From: Pelotomaculum sp. UBA3102
GTDB lineage: Bacteria > Bacillota > Desulfotomaculia > Desulfotomaculales > Pelotomaculaceae
Direction of reading: 5' to 3'
Length of the DNA: 31,624 nt
Assembly (NCBI GenBank): GCA_002365865.1
Contig: DFAQ01000025.1
Location: 1-31,624 of the forward strand
Each line of letters begins with the position of its first letter. The first letter of the stretch is position 1. Of the stretch, positions 15,556 through 23,875 are shown piece after piece. The notes beneath the pieces were generated by a model. It had not been told where the DNA came from. It made no database searches and saw nothing but the letters and a program-made list of their open reading frames with translations. Made by a program: the position numbers and the translations under genes.

Positions 15556-16527
15556 CTAATTCCAATAATCCAAACCCACATTGCGCCGGGCACGTTCCAG
15601 GTATACGGCGGCTACCTCCCTGGCTTTACGCGCCCCCTGGCGCATTGTTTCCACAACATACTGTTTATCCTCGGCCAGTTTTTGCCTCTCTTTTCTGTAA
15701 GGCTCAAAAAATTCCCAGATAACCCCAAAAAGCTCCTTTTTTACATCTCCGTATTTAAGTCCGGGAGTCAAAAACCTTTCTTTAAGATGCTCTTTCTCCT
15801 TCTTATTCAAAAAAAGGGCGTATAATTCGTAGAGCACATTTCCTGCGACCGGTTTGGGCCGGTCAACGGGCGTAGAGTCGGTTATAATTCTCATAATTTT
15901 TTCACGCAGGTCTTTTTCATCGGAAAATATTTTAATGGTATTTCCATATGACTTGGACATTTTTTGTCCGTCAATACCGGGTAACAAAGCCGCATTTTCT
16001 TCAATATCCGCTTCAGGGACAACAAATGTTTCCCCGTACGTGCTATTAAAACGCATGGCCAGATCCCTTGCAATCTCGAGGTGCTGCTTCTGGTCCTTCC
16101 CCACCGGAACTTTTTCCCCGCCATAAAGCAGGATATCGGCGGCCATCAGAACCGGGTAAGCAAATAATCCGCAACTGGGCGTAATCCCCTTGGCAGTTTT
16201 ATCTTTATAAGAATGGCAGCGCTCCAACAAGCCGATTCCCGTTACATTTGCCAGAAGCCAGGTAAGTTCTGTTGCTTCCGGTACATCGGACTGCACCCAG
16301 AACACCGACTTGGACGGGTCAAGACCCAAGGCAAGAAAATCACAGGCTGCCTCGAAGGTCTGCTTGCGTAACAGAGCAGCGTCATAAACGGTAGTCAAGG
16401 CATGGTAATTTACCAAAAAGCAAAATAACTCGTTATTTTGCTGATATTCCACCATCCTTTTCATCATCCCGAAATAATTCCCCAGGTGCAGAGAACCTGA
16501 AGGCTGAATTCCTGAAAGTACACGCAT
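15556..16527 (-). CDS. trpS: Tryptophanyl-tRNA synthetase
   Basis: Charges tRNA-Trp with tryptophan (class Ic synthetase). 323 residues, the bacterial norm. The HIGH-type motif is in SGIQPSGSLHLGNYFG (HLGN about 14-17) and the KMSKS loop is in DGQKMSKSYGN. Other TrpRS blocks are YPVLMAADILLYGGEKVPVG and RIITDSTPVDRPKPV. ATG start, 22 bases after the M50 protease gene. No T-box leader lies upstream, so it depends on the upstream promoter of the operon. A strong terminator follows. Confidence 0.97.
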   Translation of the reverse strand: MRVLSGIQPSGSLHLGNYFGMMKRMVEYQQNNELFCFLVNYHALTTVYDAALLRKQTFEAACDFLALGLDPSKSVFWVQSDVPEATELTWLLANVTGIGLLERCHSYKDKTAKGITPSCGLFAYPVLMAADILLYGGEKVPVGKDQKQHLEIARDLAMRFNSTYGETFVVPEADIEENAALLPGIDGQKMSKSYGNTIKIFSDEKDLREKIMRIITDSTPVDRPKPVAGNVLYELYALFLNKKEKEHLKERFLTPGLKYGDVKKELFGVIWEFFEPYRKERQKLAEDKQYVVETMRQGARKAREVAAVYLERARRNVGLDYWN

Positions 16528-16549
16528 GACGATTTCCCCTTTCTTTAGT

Positions 16550-17182
16550 TTACATTACCAGGCGGTATACAAAATTGGCAATGGAAATCAACATCATTAC
16601 AATCGGGCTTATGAATATTCTAAATAAAAAACCTATCGCACCTGTAAAAACCAGGATAATCAAAATAATGGCTCCGTAAGTTTCCAACTGGTAAAGCCAG
16701 TTTTGCCGGCCGGGTAAAATTCCTGCCAATATCTTGGAGCCGTCCAGAGGAGGTATAGGAATCAGGTTAAAAACGGCCAGCACTACGTTAATCTGGATCA
16801 TATACATCATAATGCTCTCAAAATAGGGCAGCCTCAACCCGTAAAATGCACCTAACACTACCGCAGAAACCACGGCAAGTATTATATTGGTAGCCGGTCC
16901 GGCCAGGGATACCAGCAGCATGCCTCGCTGCATATCACCCCGTAGATTATAAGGATTAACGGGAACCGGCTTAGCCCAGCCGAATCCGGCCAGAAAAAGA
17001 AGTACCAAACCCACGGGGTCTAAGTGTGCCGCCGGGTTTAAAGTAAGACGCCCCATACTGCGTGCAGTCCGGTCTCCCAGGCGGTCCGCCACCCAGCCGT
17101 GGGCAAACTCGTGAAAAGTAAGTCCTAAAATAATCGCCGGAATCATTAAGGCCATACTGTGCAGGCTGGGCAGGTTAACCAT
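16550..17182 (-). CDS. Site-2 protease family (M50) membrane protein
   Basis: Zinc metalloprotease homologue with its active site inside the membrane; substrate unknown. 210 residues and about six hydrophobic segments. The zinc motif HEFAH is at residues 24-28 in GLTFHEFAHGWVADRLGD. The second motif, NLIPIPPLDGSKIL, provides the metal-binding Asp. It has no PDZ or CBS domain, so it belongs to the compact YwhC-like group, not RseP/SpoIVFB. The ATG overlaps the end of the preceding gene by 8 bases, suggesting coupled translation; trpS follows. This neighbourhood (nucleotidyltransferase, M50, trpS) is common in Clostridia but its logic is not known. Confidence 0.92.
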   Translation of the reverse strand: MVNLPSLHSMALMIPAIILGLTFHEFAHGWVADRLGDRTARSMGRLTLNPAAHLDPVGLVLLFLAGFGWAKPVPVNPYNLRGDMQRGMLLVSLAGPATNIILAVVSAVVLGAFYGLRLPYFESIMMYMIQINVVLAVFNLIPIPPLDGSKILAGILPGRQNWLYQLETYGAIILIILVFTGAIGFLFRIFISPIVMMLISIANFVYRLVM

Positions 17183-19814
17183 TTTTCATCGCTCCTTCAT
17201 CTGCTAAAAGAAACTCCCTTACGTAGTTCAGCTCTTCCTCCCTGGTATGCACCAACTGGTCCAGCCGGGCCTGCCATACGGCATCAAGTGCTCTCTTAAA
17301 GGCAGGACCGGGTTTAAACCCCATGGAACGGAGATCTCTTCCGTCAATGGAAATGCTGTCGTAATAAATCGCGCTAAGCACCTCCCGGAATCGTCTCCTG
17401 GATTCATTATCAACCAGATAAGTCAATACAAGCGGATATGCTTCCGCTGGAAGCGATATCAAATACCCGGCCAGATCGCTGGTTCTATACCCTTCCGGAC
17501 TGCGCAAGGCATTGACGGTACCCTGCCAGCCGTTGAGGACCGCAGAAATTTTATCCGTAAGGCGCTTGCTTATTTTATATCTACGACAGATATTCCCGGC
17601 CGATTCCTTGTCTGCACAATGTAATACCGCCACTAAATAAATCATCCATTGCTCCCACGTTCCTGCCAGGTCCCAGGATTGTATTTTTTTAATTGCACGG
17701 GGTAGCCTGGTTAAAACCCTCTTGATATGATCATACTTCACGCACGGAAACAAGAAATCCCATAATTTCATTTTAACCAAGCGGGAAAGAACCGGTTCAG
17801 GACGAGGTTCCATTAGAATATGCTTCAATTCTTCCCATATCCGCTCTGCAGAAACCCTGGCCAGCATTTTATTTCTGACGGCTTCCCTGGCCAGTTTTAA
17901 AGTTTGAGGCTCCAGGTTCATCCGGTACCTTTTTTCAAACCTTACCGCCCTCAGCAATCTAATGGGATCCTCTACAAAACTCAGGTTATGTAATACCCTG
18001 ATTAATCCGCGTTTTAAGTCTTCTCTTCCCCCAAAAAAATCCATTACATTTCCGAAGTCTTCCTTGTTTAAGGAAACAGCCATGGCATTGATCGTAAAAT
18101 CACGACGATACAAGTCTTGATGCAGGGAAGAAGTTTCAATTTGGGGCATGGCTGCCGGATACTGGTAAAACTCAACCCTGGCCGTGGCAACATCTACCTG
18201 GTGACCGCCCGGGAAAAGCACCGTTGCCGTGCAAAATTTCGGATGAACCCGCACCCTGCCGCCAAATTCCTGCCTTAGTGCCCGGGCCATCTCAATGCCG
18301 TCCCCTTCCACTACCAGATCAATATCGAGACATTCAACCCCAAGCAGAACATCGCGAACAATGCCACCGGTACCATATACTTTGCAATCCATAACCGACG
18401 CTATTTCTCCGGCCCGTTCCAAAACATTCATATACTTTTCCGCCAGTCCCAGTGACATTAACTCACGGATATTATCAGAGATAATTTGGTAACTGTCAGT
18501 TTTAAAGACTTTTTCATGATCGTTTTTCATGCTGCCGTGAAGCGTACGCAACACGTCAGTACGGGATACTATACCTACCAGCTTGCCCTCTCTCAATACC
18601 GGAAGCCGGCCAATGTTATGCTCGACCATTAAATCACGCACAACTGATGCCGGCATTTCAGGTTCAACGGTAATCATGTTGCAGTTCATAAACCCCTTTA
18701 CCGGCGCGTGACCGAGTCCGTGGTGGACGGCTTTTTCTACATCACGCCGGGAAATTACTCCCACTATCTTCTCCTTTTTTACTACCGGTAAACCGGTATG
18801 ACCGTAACGCAGCATAACCCTTCCGGCTTCTTCAATAACTGTATCCGGGGTAACTGTTTTCACCGGAGTGGACATAATGTCTGCAACCGCAACCGGTGGC
18901 CGCACTTTCATCCTGATTACCTTCAAAAGTTGCTCTACGACATCATCAACCGGTTTGTTTTTAATAGTGGCCGAAGCCGCCGCGGCATGGCCGCCTCCGC
19001 CTAAAACAGCCAGTATTTCTCTGACATTAACACCGGCAACTCTGCTCCGGGCCACGACATAAACCCGCTCTTCCATTTCCACCACTGCAAAAACTGCGTC
19101 AAGGTGAGAAAAATCAGCAAGTTTATGGGTTAGCAGGGAAAGACCTCCTACAAACTCGTCTACATCCCCCCTGGCGATCAGCATTTTCAACCCATTGAAT
19201 TGATAACATTCAGCTGAAACCAAAAGTTTCTTGAGCAGGGTCCTCTGGTCATCCGTCAGCGGGCGTTCCAAAAAATCGGTAACCACCGCCAGATTAGCCC
19301 CGTGATACAACAAATATGCGACTGCTTGGGCATCCCTGGCAGTAGTATTCGAAAATATCAGTGAACCGGTATCCTCATAGATGCCCAGGGATAATATGGT
19401 AGCTTCCATAGGCGTCAGTTTAATACCTTGTTCCCTGATCTTCTCCACCATCAAAGTGGTAGTAGCACCTACCATTTCTACTACCTCTGTCTTGCCTCTT
19501 ATGTCATCCTCGCCTCTCGGGTGATGGTCGTAAATATGTATTTCAACACCGGGTTGGTCAAGAAGTGCGGCAAGTTTGTCCAGGCGTCCCGGCGTCCTGG
19601 TGTCGACTAAAATTATTTTATCAATTATACCGGGATTGATATCACTGACGGACATTACGTTTAAAGTATCTTTATGAAGAGCCATAAACTCTTCTACATT
19701 CCTGGAAAGCTTTCCGGGAAAAACCATTACTGCGCCCGGGTAAAGTTTTTGAGCGGCCACCATGGACGCAAGCGCATCCATGTCTGCATTGGTATGAGTT
19801 GTGATTAATTCCAC
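17175..19814 (-). CDS. DHH phosphoesterase - CBS pair - tRNA nucleotidyltransferase fusion
   Basis: A single 879-residue protein with three modules. Residues 1-300 are a DHH/DHHA1 phosphoesterase: THTNADMDALASM, VDTRTP, YDHHPRGEDD and GGGGHAAAASAT. Residues about 305-425 are two CBS motifs (DIMSTPVKTVTPD; FMNCNMITVEPEM), which usually bind adenine nucleotides. From about 450 follows a class II poly(A) polymerase/CCA-adding head: YGTGGIVRDVLLGVECLDIDLVVEG with the DxD metal site, RRDFTINAMAVSL, and EDPIRLLRAVRFEKRY. This arrangement resembles the long A-adding enzymes of Aquifex, so it may add only A, with a separate CC-adding enzyme elsewhere; that is inference. GTG start with GGAGG ten bases upstream. 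It heads an operon with the M50 protease and trpS. Confidence 0.93.
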   Translation of the reverse strand: MELITTHTNADMDALASMVAAQKLYPGAVMVFPGKLSRNVEEFMALHKDTLNVMSVSDINPGIIDKIILVDTRTPGRLDKLAALLDQPGVEIHIYDHHPRGEDDIRGKTEVVEMVGATTTLMVEKIREQGIKLTPMEATILSLGIYEDTGSLIFSNTTARDAQAVAYLLYHGANLAVVTDFLERPLTDDQRTLLKKLLVSAECYQFNGLKMLIARGDVDEFVGGLSLLTHKLADFSHLDAVFAVVEMEERVYVVARSRVAGVNVREILAVLGGGGHAAAASATIKNKPVDDVVEQLLKVIRMKVRPPVAVADIMSTPVKTVTPDTVIEEAGRVMLRYGHTGLPVVKKEKIVGVISRRDVEKAVHHGLGHAPVKGFMNCNMITVEPEMPASVVRDLMVEHNIGRLPVLREGKLVGIVSRTDVLRTLHGSMKNDHEKVFKTDSYQIISDNIRELMSLGLAEKYMNVLERAGEIASVMDCKVYGTGGIVRDVLLGVECLDIDLVVEGDGIEMARALRQEFGGRVRVHPKFCTATVLFPGGHQVDVATARVEFYQYPAAMPQIETSSLHQDLYRRDFTINAMAVSLNKEDFGNVMDFFGGREDLKRGLIRVLHNLSFVEDPIRLLRAVRFEKRYRMNLEPQTLKLAREAVRNKMLARVSAERIWEELKHILMEPRPEPVLSRLVKMKLWDFLFPCVKYDHIKRVLTRLPRAIKKIQSWDLAGTWEQWMIYLVAVLHCADKESAGNICRRYKISKRLTDKISAVLNGWQGTVNALRSPEGYRTSDLAGYLISLPAEAYPLVLTYLVDNESRRRFREVLSAIYYDSISIDGRDLRSMGFKPGPAFKRALDAVWQARLDQLVHTREEELNYVREFLLADEGAMKNG

Positions 19815-19865
19815 GGCCTGTTACCCTCCGTCAAAAACAAAAGCTGCTTCCAAAACCTGCATTTT

Positions 19866-19874
19866 ATTATATCA
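19866..19874 (-). promoter_or_regulatory. Extended -10 promoter element for the fusion-trpS operon
   Basis: Minus strand TGATATAAT: a perfect TATAAT (19866-19871) with the extended TG one base upstream. No good -35 is visible; that position falls in the T-tract of the lysA terminator. About 50 bases separate it from the GTG start. Confidence 0.6.
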
Positions 19875-19886
19875 TACCGGTACTTT

Positions 19887-19913
19887 AAAAAAAAAGCGCC
19901 CGTTTGGACGCTT
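19887..19913 (-). terminator. Intrinsic terminator after lysA
   Basis: Stem AAGCGTCC-AAAC-GGGCGCTT (one G-T pair) runs directly into nine T on the minus strand. It closes the lysA transcript. Confidence 0.93.
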
Positions 19914-19949
19914 AATCCACAACAGAAATCGTAAATGATGTATCAATGA

Positions 19950-21266
19950 TTATTTTTTTGCCAGCTTTTCAGGCATCAGGTCGTTCTTAACCAGTTCCTC
20001 ATAACTTTCCCTGCGGGTAATTAAATCGGCTCTACCGCCGTTTACCAGCACCATTGCCGGGCGGGGCAGGCGGTTATAATTCATAGACATAGAATAATTA
20101 TAAGCCCCGGTACAGGAAACAGCCAGAATATCTCCCGGTTCCGCAGCAGGAAGTTCAATGTTCCAGATCAACATATCACCGGACTCACAACACTTCCCGG
20201 CTACAGATACCACTTCGGCAGGAGGTTCACCAACCTTATTCGCCAGGCAGGCTTCGTAACGCGCCTGATACAGCGCCGGCCTAGGATTATCGCACATGCC
20301 GCCGTCCACGGCAACAAATTTACGAATTCCCGGTATGTCTTTGATCGCCCCCAGAGTATACAGGGTAGTTCCTGCCGGACCACTTATCGAACGTCCCGGT
20401 TCCACCAATACCTTCGGAACCGGTATGCCGCAATGCGCAGCTTTTTCTAATACCGCTTCCATTACTATACCGGCGTAATCCTGTACTGAACCGGGCCGGT
20501 CCCCCTCAGCGTAATAAATACCGAGACCACCGCCGAGGTCGAGTTCTTCCACGCAATATCCCGTTTCCCGGTAAACCCGGCCGGCAAAATCCATCATCAC
20601 TTCTGCGGTATAGGAATAAGAACTTAACTCGAAAATTTGGGAACCGATGTGACAGTGCAGCCCTTTGAGTTCTACGTTATTCATTTCCAAGGTACGCTTT
20701 ACACCCTGCATTGCCTGGCCGTTTTCAATTACCAAGCCGAATTTAGAATCAATCTGACCGGTTTTAATGTATTCATGGGTATGCGCTTCAACCCCCGGGG
20801 TAAGCCTGAGCATTACCCGGGCCTTTTGGCCGCATTTTCCGGCCAGGCGCTCCAAAAGCTCAAGTTCATACATATTATCGACCATGAAGCGGCCCACTCC
20901 GGCTTTCAGCGCCATATCCAGTTCACCCGGTGATTTATTGTTGCCGTGGAAATAAATACGTTCCTCCGGAAAACCGGCTTTTAATGCCGTATATAGTTCC
21001 CCGCCCGAAACAACGTCAAGTCCCAGTCCTTCCTCATCCACCATGCGGCAAACGGCCAGGTTTAAAAGTGTTTTTGCGGCATAAATGACTTCGGCATTGT
21101 ATTTTCTGGTAAAGGAACTGTTATAATCACGGCATATATCCCTGAAGCAGTCCTCATCAAGTACATAGAGGGGAGTTCCGAATTTCCCGGCCAGGTCCAC
21201 CGTGTCACAGCCGCCTATTTCCAGATGTCCTTTTTTATTTACGCGCATGGTGCCGTTTAATCTCAT
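19950..21266 (-). CDS. lysA: Diaminopimelate decarboxylase
   Basis: Last step of lysine synthesis: meso-diaminopimelate to lysine, PLP-dependent. 438 residues from the ATG at 21266, which has GGAGG five bases upstream; a TTG at 21278 lies on the ribosome site and is rejected. The PLP lysine is Lys65 in YAAKTLLN. Other group IV decarboxylase motifs are GLHCHIGSQIF, DLGGGLGIYY, EPGRSISG and CTGAYNYSMSMNYNR. It is flanked by hairpin terminators on both sides, so it is likely transcribed alone. lysA lies next to spoVA in B. subtilis, and the relation is kept here with genes inserted between. Confidence 0.96.
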   Translation of the reverse strand: MRLNGTMRVNKKGHLEIGGCDTVDLAGKFGTPLYVLDEDCFRDICRDYNSSFTRKYNAEVIYAAKTLLNLAVCRMVDEEGLGLDVVSGGELYTALKAGFPEERIYFHGNNKSPGELDMALKAGVGRFMVDNMYELELLERLAGKCGQKARVMLRLTPGVEAHTHEYIKTGQIDSKFGLVIENGQAMQGVKRTLEMNNVELKGLHCHIGSQIFELSSYSYTAEVMMDFAGRVYRETGYCVEELDLGGGLGIYYAEGDRPGSVQDYAGIVMEAVLEKAAHCGIPVPKVLVEPGRSISGPAGTTLYTLGAIKDIPGIRKFVAVDGGMCDNPRPALYQARYEACLANKVGEPPAEVVSVAGKCCESGDMLIWNIELPAAEPGDILAVSCTGAYNYSMSMNYNRLPRPAMVLVNGGRADLITRRESYEELVKNDLMPEKLAKK

Positions 21267-21328
21267 ATTTACCTCCAAGTTGCAGAATTAAAGACATATT
21301 TTCCTGTTAAATATTCAGCATAAAGGGA

Positions 21329-21360
21329 AAGCGGCCCTATTAAACGCCGTAAGGCCGCTT
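21329..21360 (-). terminator. Hairpin terminator after trpB2
   Basis: Arms AAGCGGCC (21353-21360 as read on minus) and GGCCGCTT (21329-21336) form an 8-bp GC-rich stem with a 16-base loop. The trailing T-tract (TTTCCCTTT) is imperfect, so termination may be partial. Confidence 0.65.
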
Positions 21361-21387
21361 CATTTTAAAAGTATATAATCTTTAAAT

Positions 21388-22743
21388 TTATACCTTGGGG
21401 AGTTTTTCTATAGAATTCTTCAAGCTATCTTCCGACAGCGGATAATCAATTAGTTTTCCATCTATATAGGTTTCATAGGACGGCAAATCCAACAGACCGT
21501 GACCGCTCAAATTAAAGAGGATGGTCCTGGCCTCTCCGGCCTCTTTCGCCGCAACGGCCTCTTCAATAGCACCATGAATGGCGTGAGAAGATTCCGGAGC
21601 GGGAACTATTCCTTCACACCTGGCAAAAATTTCTGCCGACTTAAATATGTCAGTTTGCCTGTAAGCCCTGGCTTTTACTATCCCATCGTGAACCAGTTGG
21701 CTGACCAGTGGAGATTCGCCGTGATAACGTAAACCTCCGGCATGAATACCGGGAGGCATAAAATCTTTTCCCAGGGTATACATCCACAGGAGCGGTGTAA
21801 ACCCGGCCACATCACCGTAATCATAGCCCAAGTGACCGCGGGTCAGGGTCGGACAGGCAGTAGGTTCAACCGCCAACAAATTGACCTTGGCTCCCTTGAC
21901 GATTATATCATAAGCAAACGGAAAGGCAATGCCGCTAAAATTGCTACCTCCACCGCAGCATGCGATAACTACATCCGGATATTCATCCACCTTGGCCATT
22001 TGCTCCTTGGCTTCAAGACCTATAACCGTCTGGTGCAGTATAACGTGATTTAATACGCTGCCCAGGGCATAGTTTGTGTCATCACGACCGGCGGCGTCCT
22101 CCACCGCCTCACTGATGGCTATGCCCAAACTGCCCAGTGAATCGGGGTCTTCCTGCAGTATTTTTCTCCCTGAATCAGTTTGCTCACTGGGGCTGGCAAT
22201 CACATCAGAACCGAAAATTTGCATCTGGGTACGGCGGTAAGGTTTTTGCAAGTAACTGACCTTCACCATGTAAACCATACATTCCAGATCGAAGAAATTG
22301 CAGGCCTGTGACAGGGCTACACCCCACTGACCTGCTCCCGTTTCGGTAGCCAGGCGTTTAATCCCTTCCTTTTGGTTGTAATACGCCTGAGGAACGGCAG
22401 TGTTTAACTTGTGACTTCCCGCCGGGCTGACACCCTCATATTTATAAAATATCTTCGCCGGTGTATCCAACGCTTTTTCTAACCGGCGCGCCCGGCACAG
22501 GGGAGCAGGCCTCCACAACCGGTAAATCTCCAGCACTTCTTCCGGTATTTCCACCCAACGTTCACTTGTTACCTCCTGTTCAATCAATCCCATTGGAAAT
22601 ATGGGACTGAGATCTTCAGGCCCTGCAAGCTGCCTGGTGGCAGAATTCAGGGCCGGTTTAGGGAGGTTCGGCATGTCGGCCTGGATATTATACCAAGCTT
22701 TAGGCAATTCATTTTCGCTGAGCATAATTTTATTTTCGCTCAT
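21388..22743 (-). CDS. TrpB2-type tryptophan synthase beta chain
   Basis: PLP enzyme joining indole and serine to make tryptophan. 451 residues, longer than the usual TrpB1 (about 400), with the N-terminal extension typical of TrpB2. The PLP lysine is Lys112 in SPAGSHKLNTAVPQAYY; the phosphate-binding loop is CCGGGSNFSGIAFP; LFNLSGHGLLDLPSY lies near the C-terminus. ATG start; AGGAG lies 11 bases upstream. No trpA or other trp gene is adjacent, so it may work alone to salvage indole or serve a different beta-replacement reaction, as proposed for the TrpB2 group. It has its own sigma-A-like promoter after the activase gene. Confidence 0.9.
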   Translation of the reverse strand: MSENKIMLSENELPKAWYNIQADMPNLPKPALNSATRQLAGPEDLSPIFPMGLIEQEVTSERWVEIPEEVLEIYRLWRPAPLCRARRLEKALDTPAKIFYKYEGVSPAGSHKLNTAVPQAYYNQKEGIKRLATETGAGQWGVALSQACNFFDLECMVYMVKVSYLQKPYRRTQMQIFGSDVIASPSEQTDSGRKILQEDPDSLGSLGIAISEAVEDAAGRDDTNYALGSVLNHVILHQTVIGLEAKEQMAKVDEYPDVVIACCGGGSNFSGIAFPFAYDIIVKGAKVNLLAVEPTACPTLTRGHLGYDYGDVAGFTPLLWMYTLGKDFMPPGIHAGGLRYHGESPLVSQLVHDGIVKARAYRQTDIFKSAEIFARCEGIVPAPESSHAIHGAIEEAVAAKEAGEARTILFNLSGHGLLDLPSYETYIDGKLIDYPLSEDSLKNSIEKLPKV

Positions 22744-22793
22744 CTCTTCTCATACTCCTCTCTTCTCATTGATTCATGAAAACAGTTAAGCAT

Positions 22794-22823
22794 ATTTTAG
22801 CCTAAAGGCCCCTGACCACGCAA
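22794..22823 (-). promoter_or_regulatory. Candidate sigma-A promoter of trpB2
   Basis: Minus strand TTGCGT (22818-22823), 18-base spacer, TAAAAT (22794-22799). It lies about 50 bases before the ATG in the 154-base gap after the activase gene. No trp attenuator or T-box was recognised. Confidence 0.5.
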
Positions 22824-22897
22824 GAATTTTTTCTTCTTTCACCTATGAAATACAAAAAGGCGTTTTTTAAAAAAGCTATTGCTATAACATCTTTTAT

Positions 22898-23875
22898 TCA
22901 ACTTATTTTTTCTTGCTCCGCAAAGGCGTTACTCCACTTGCCGCAGCGGTCACCCCAGCGGGCTATGATATTCCCGTCTTCAGCCAACTGTACCACCTCA
23001 CACAAGTTGGAGCACCCGGAACACTCAAAGCTGCCTGTCTTAAACTCGGTATCGGTCACCCCGAACCCCTTAAAGCGGCTGGAGCCCGTTCTGGATACCG
23101 TTTCACGGGACAGCAGAGCTGCTCCCACCGCGCCCATCACATCAAAATAAGGCGGTACCTGTATAGCCAAGCCAAGTGCTTTTTTAAAAGCATTGATCAT
23201 TCCTGCATTAGCGGCGACACCTCCCTGAAACACGACCGGAGCCAAAATTTCTTTACCCTTACCGACATTATTAAGATAATTTCTGACTAAAGCGTCGCAC
23301 AAGCCGGCCAGTATATCGGAGAGGCCACAACCCATCTGCTGTTTGTGTATCATGTCGGATTCCGCAAATACAGCGCACCTGCCGGCGATGCGGACCGGAG
23401 ATTGGGACCGCAGAGCAATTTCACCGAATTTTTCAACGGGGATATTGAGACGTGCAGCCTGTTGATCAAGAAATGACCCGGTACCGGCCGCACATACAGT
23501 ATTCATGGCAAAATCTGAAACTACCCCGTTGCGTAAAATAATTATTTTAGAATCCTGGCCTCCAATTTCAATAATGGTCTGCACTCCGGGCACCTGGAGA
23601 GAAGAGGCGACAGCATGTGCGGTAATTTCGTTTTTAACCGTGTCCGCACCCACGACAATTCCGGCAAGATATCTGCCACTCCCGGTGGTACCGACTCCCC
23701 TCACTTTTAAACCGGACGGCAGCCTTTTTTTCAGCTCTGTCAGTCCTTTTTGTACTGTAGCTATGGGTATACCCTGGGTCCTCAAATAAATCGCCTCGTG
23801 AATAACACCGCTTTCATCCATGAAAACTATCTTAGTGCTTACTGAACCTACATCTATACCCAGATATCCTTTCAT
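22898..23875 (-). CDS. Acyl-CoA dehydratase activase (BadF/HgdC-family ATPase)
   Basis: ATP-driven one-electron donor that fires electrons into a partner Fe-S enzyme. 325 residues. The ASKHA ATPase fold is evident: GIDVGSVSTKIVFMD (phosphate 1), IIEIGGQDSKII (phosphate 2). The two cysteines that bridge the [4Fe-4S] cluster between monomers are in NTVCAAGTGSFLDQ and AGRCAVFAESD. Beyond the core there is a C-terminal Cys-rich tail, CSGCSNLC...WGDRCGKW, an extra likely metal site not found in classic HgdC (about 260 residues). The ATG overlaps the preceding gene as ATGA. It serves the two paralogous subunits upstream. The final substrate is unknown. Confidence 0.9.
   Translation of the reverse strand: MKGYLGIDVGSVSTKIVFMDESGVIHEAIYLRTQGIPIATVQKGLTELKKRLPSGLKVRGVGTTGSGRYLAGIVVGADTVKNEITAHAVASSLQVPGVQTIIEIGGQDSKIIILRNGVVSDFAMNTVCAAGTGSFLDQQAARLNIPVEKFGEIALRSQSPVRIAGRCAVFAESDMIHKQQMGCGLSDILAGLCDALVRNYLNNVGKGKEILAPVVFQGGVAANAGMINAFKKALGLAIQVPPYFDVMGAVGAALLSRETVSRTGSSRFKGFGVTDTEFKTGSFECSGCSNLCEVVQLAEDGNIIARWGDRCGKWSNAFAEQEKIS

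Noticed and set aside
16528..16549. T-box leader for trpS
   Set aside because: Only 22 bases separate trpS from the M50 gene, too short for a T-box.
21267..21278. TTG start for lysA
   Set aside because: It lies on the GGAGG site that serves the ATG at 21266.
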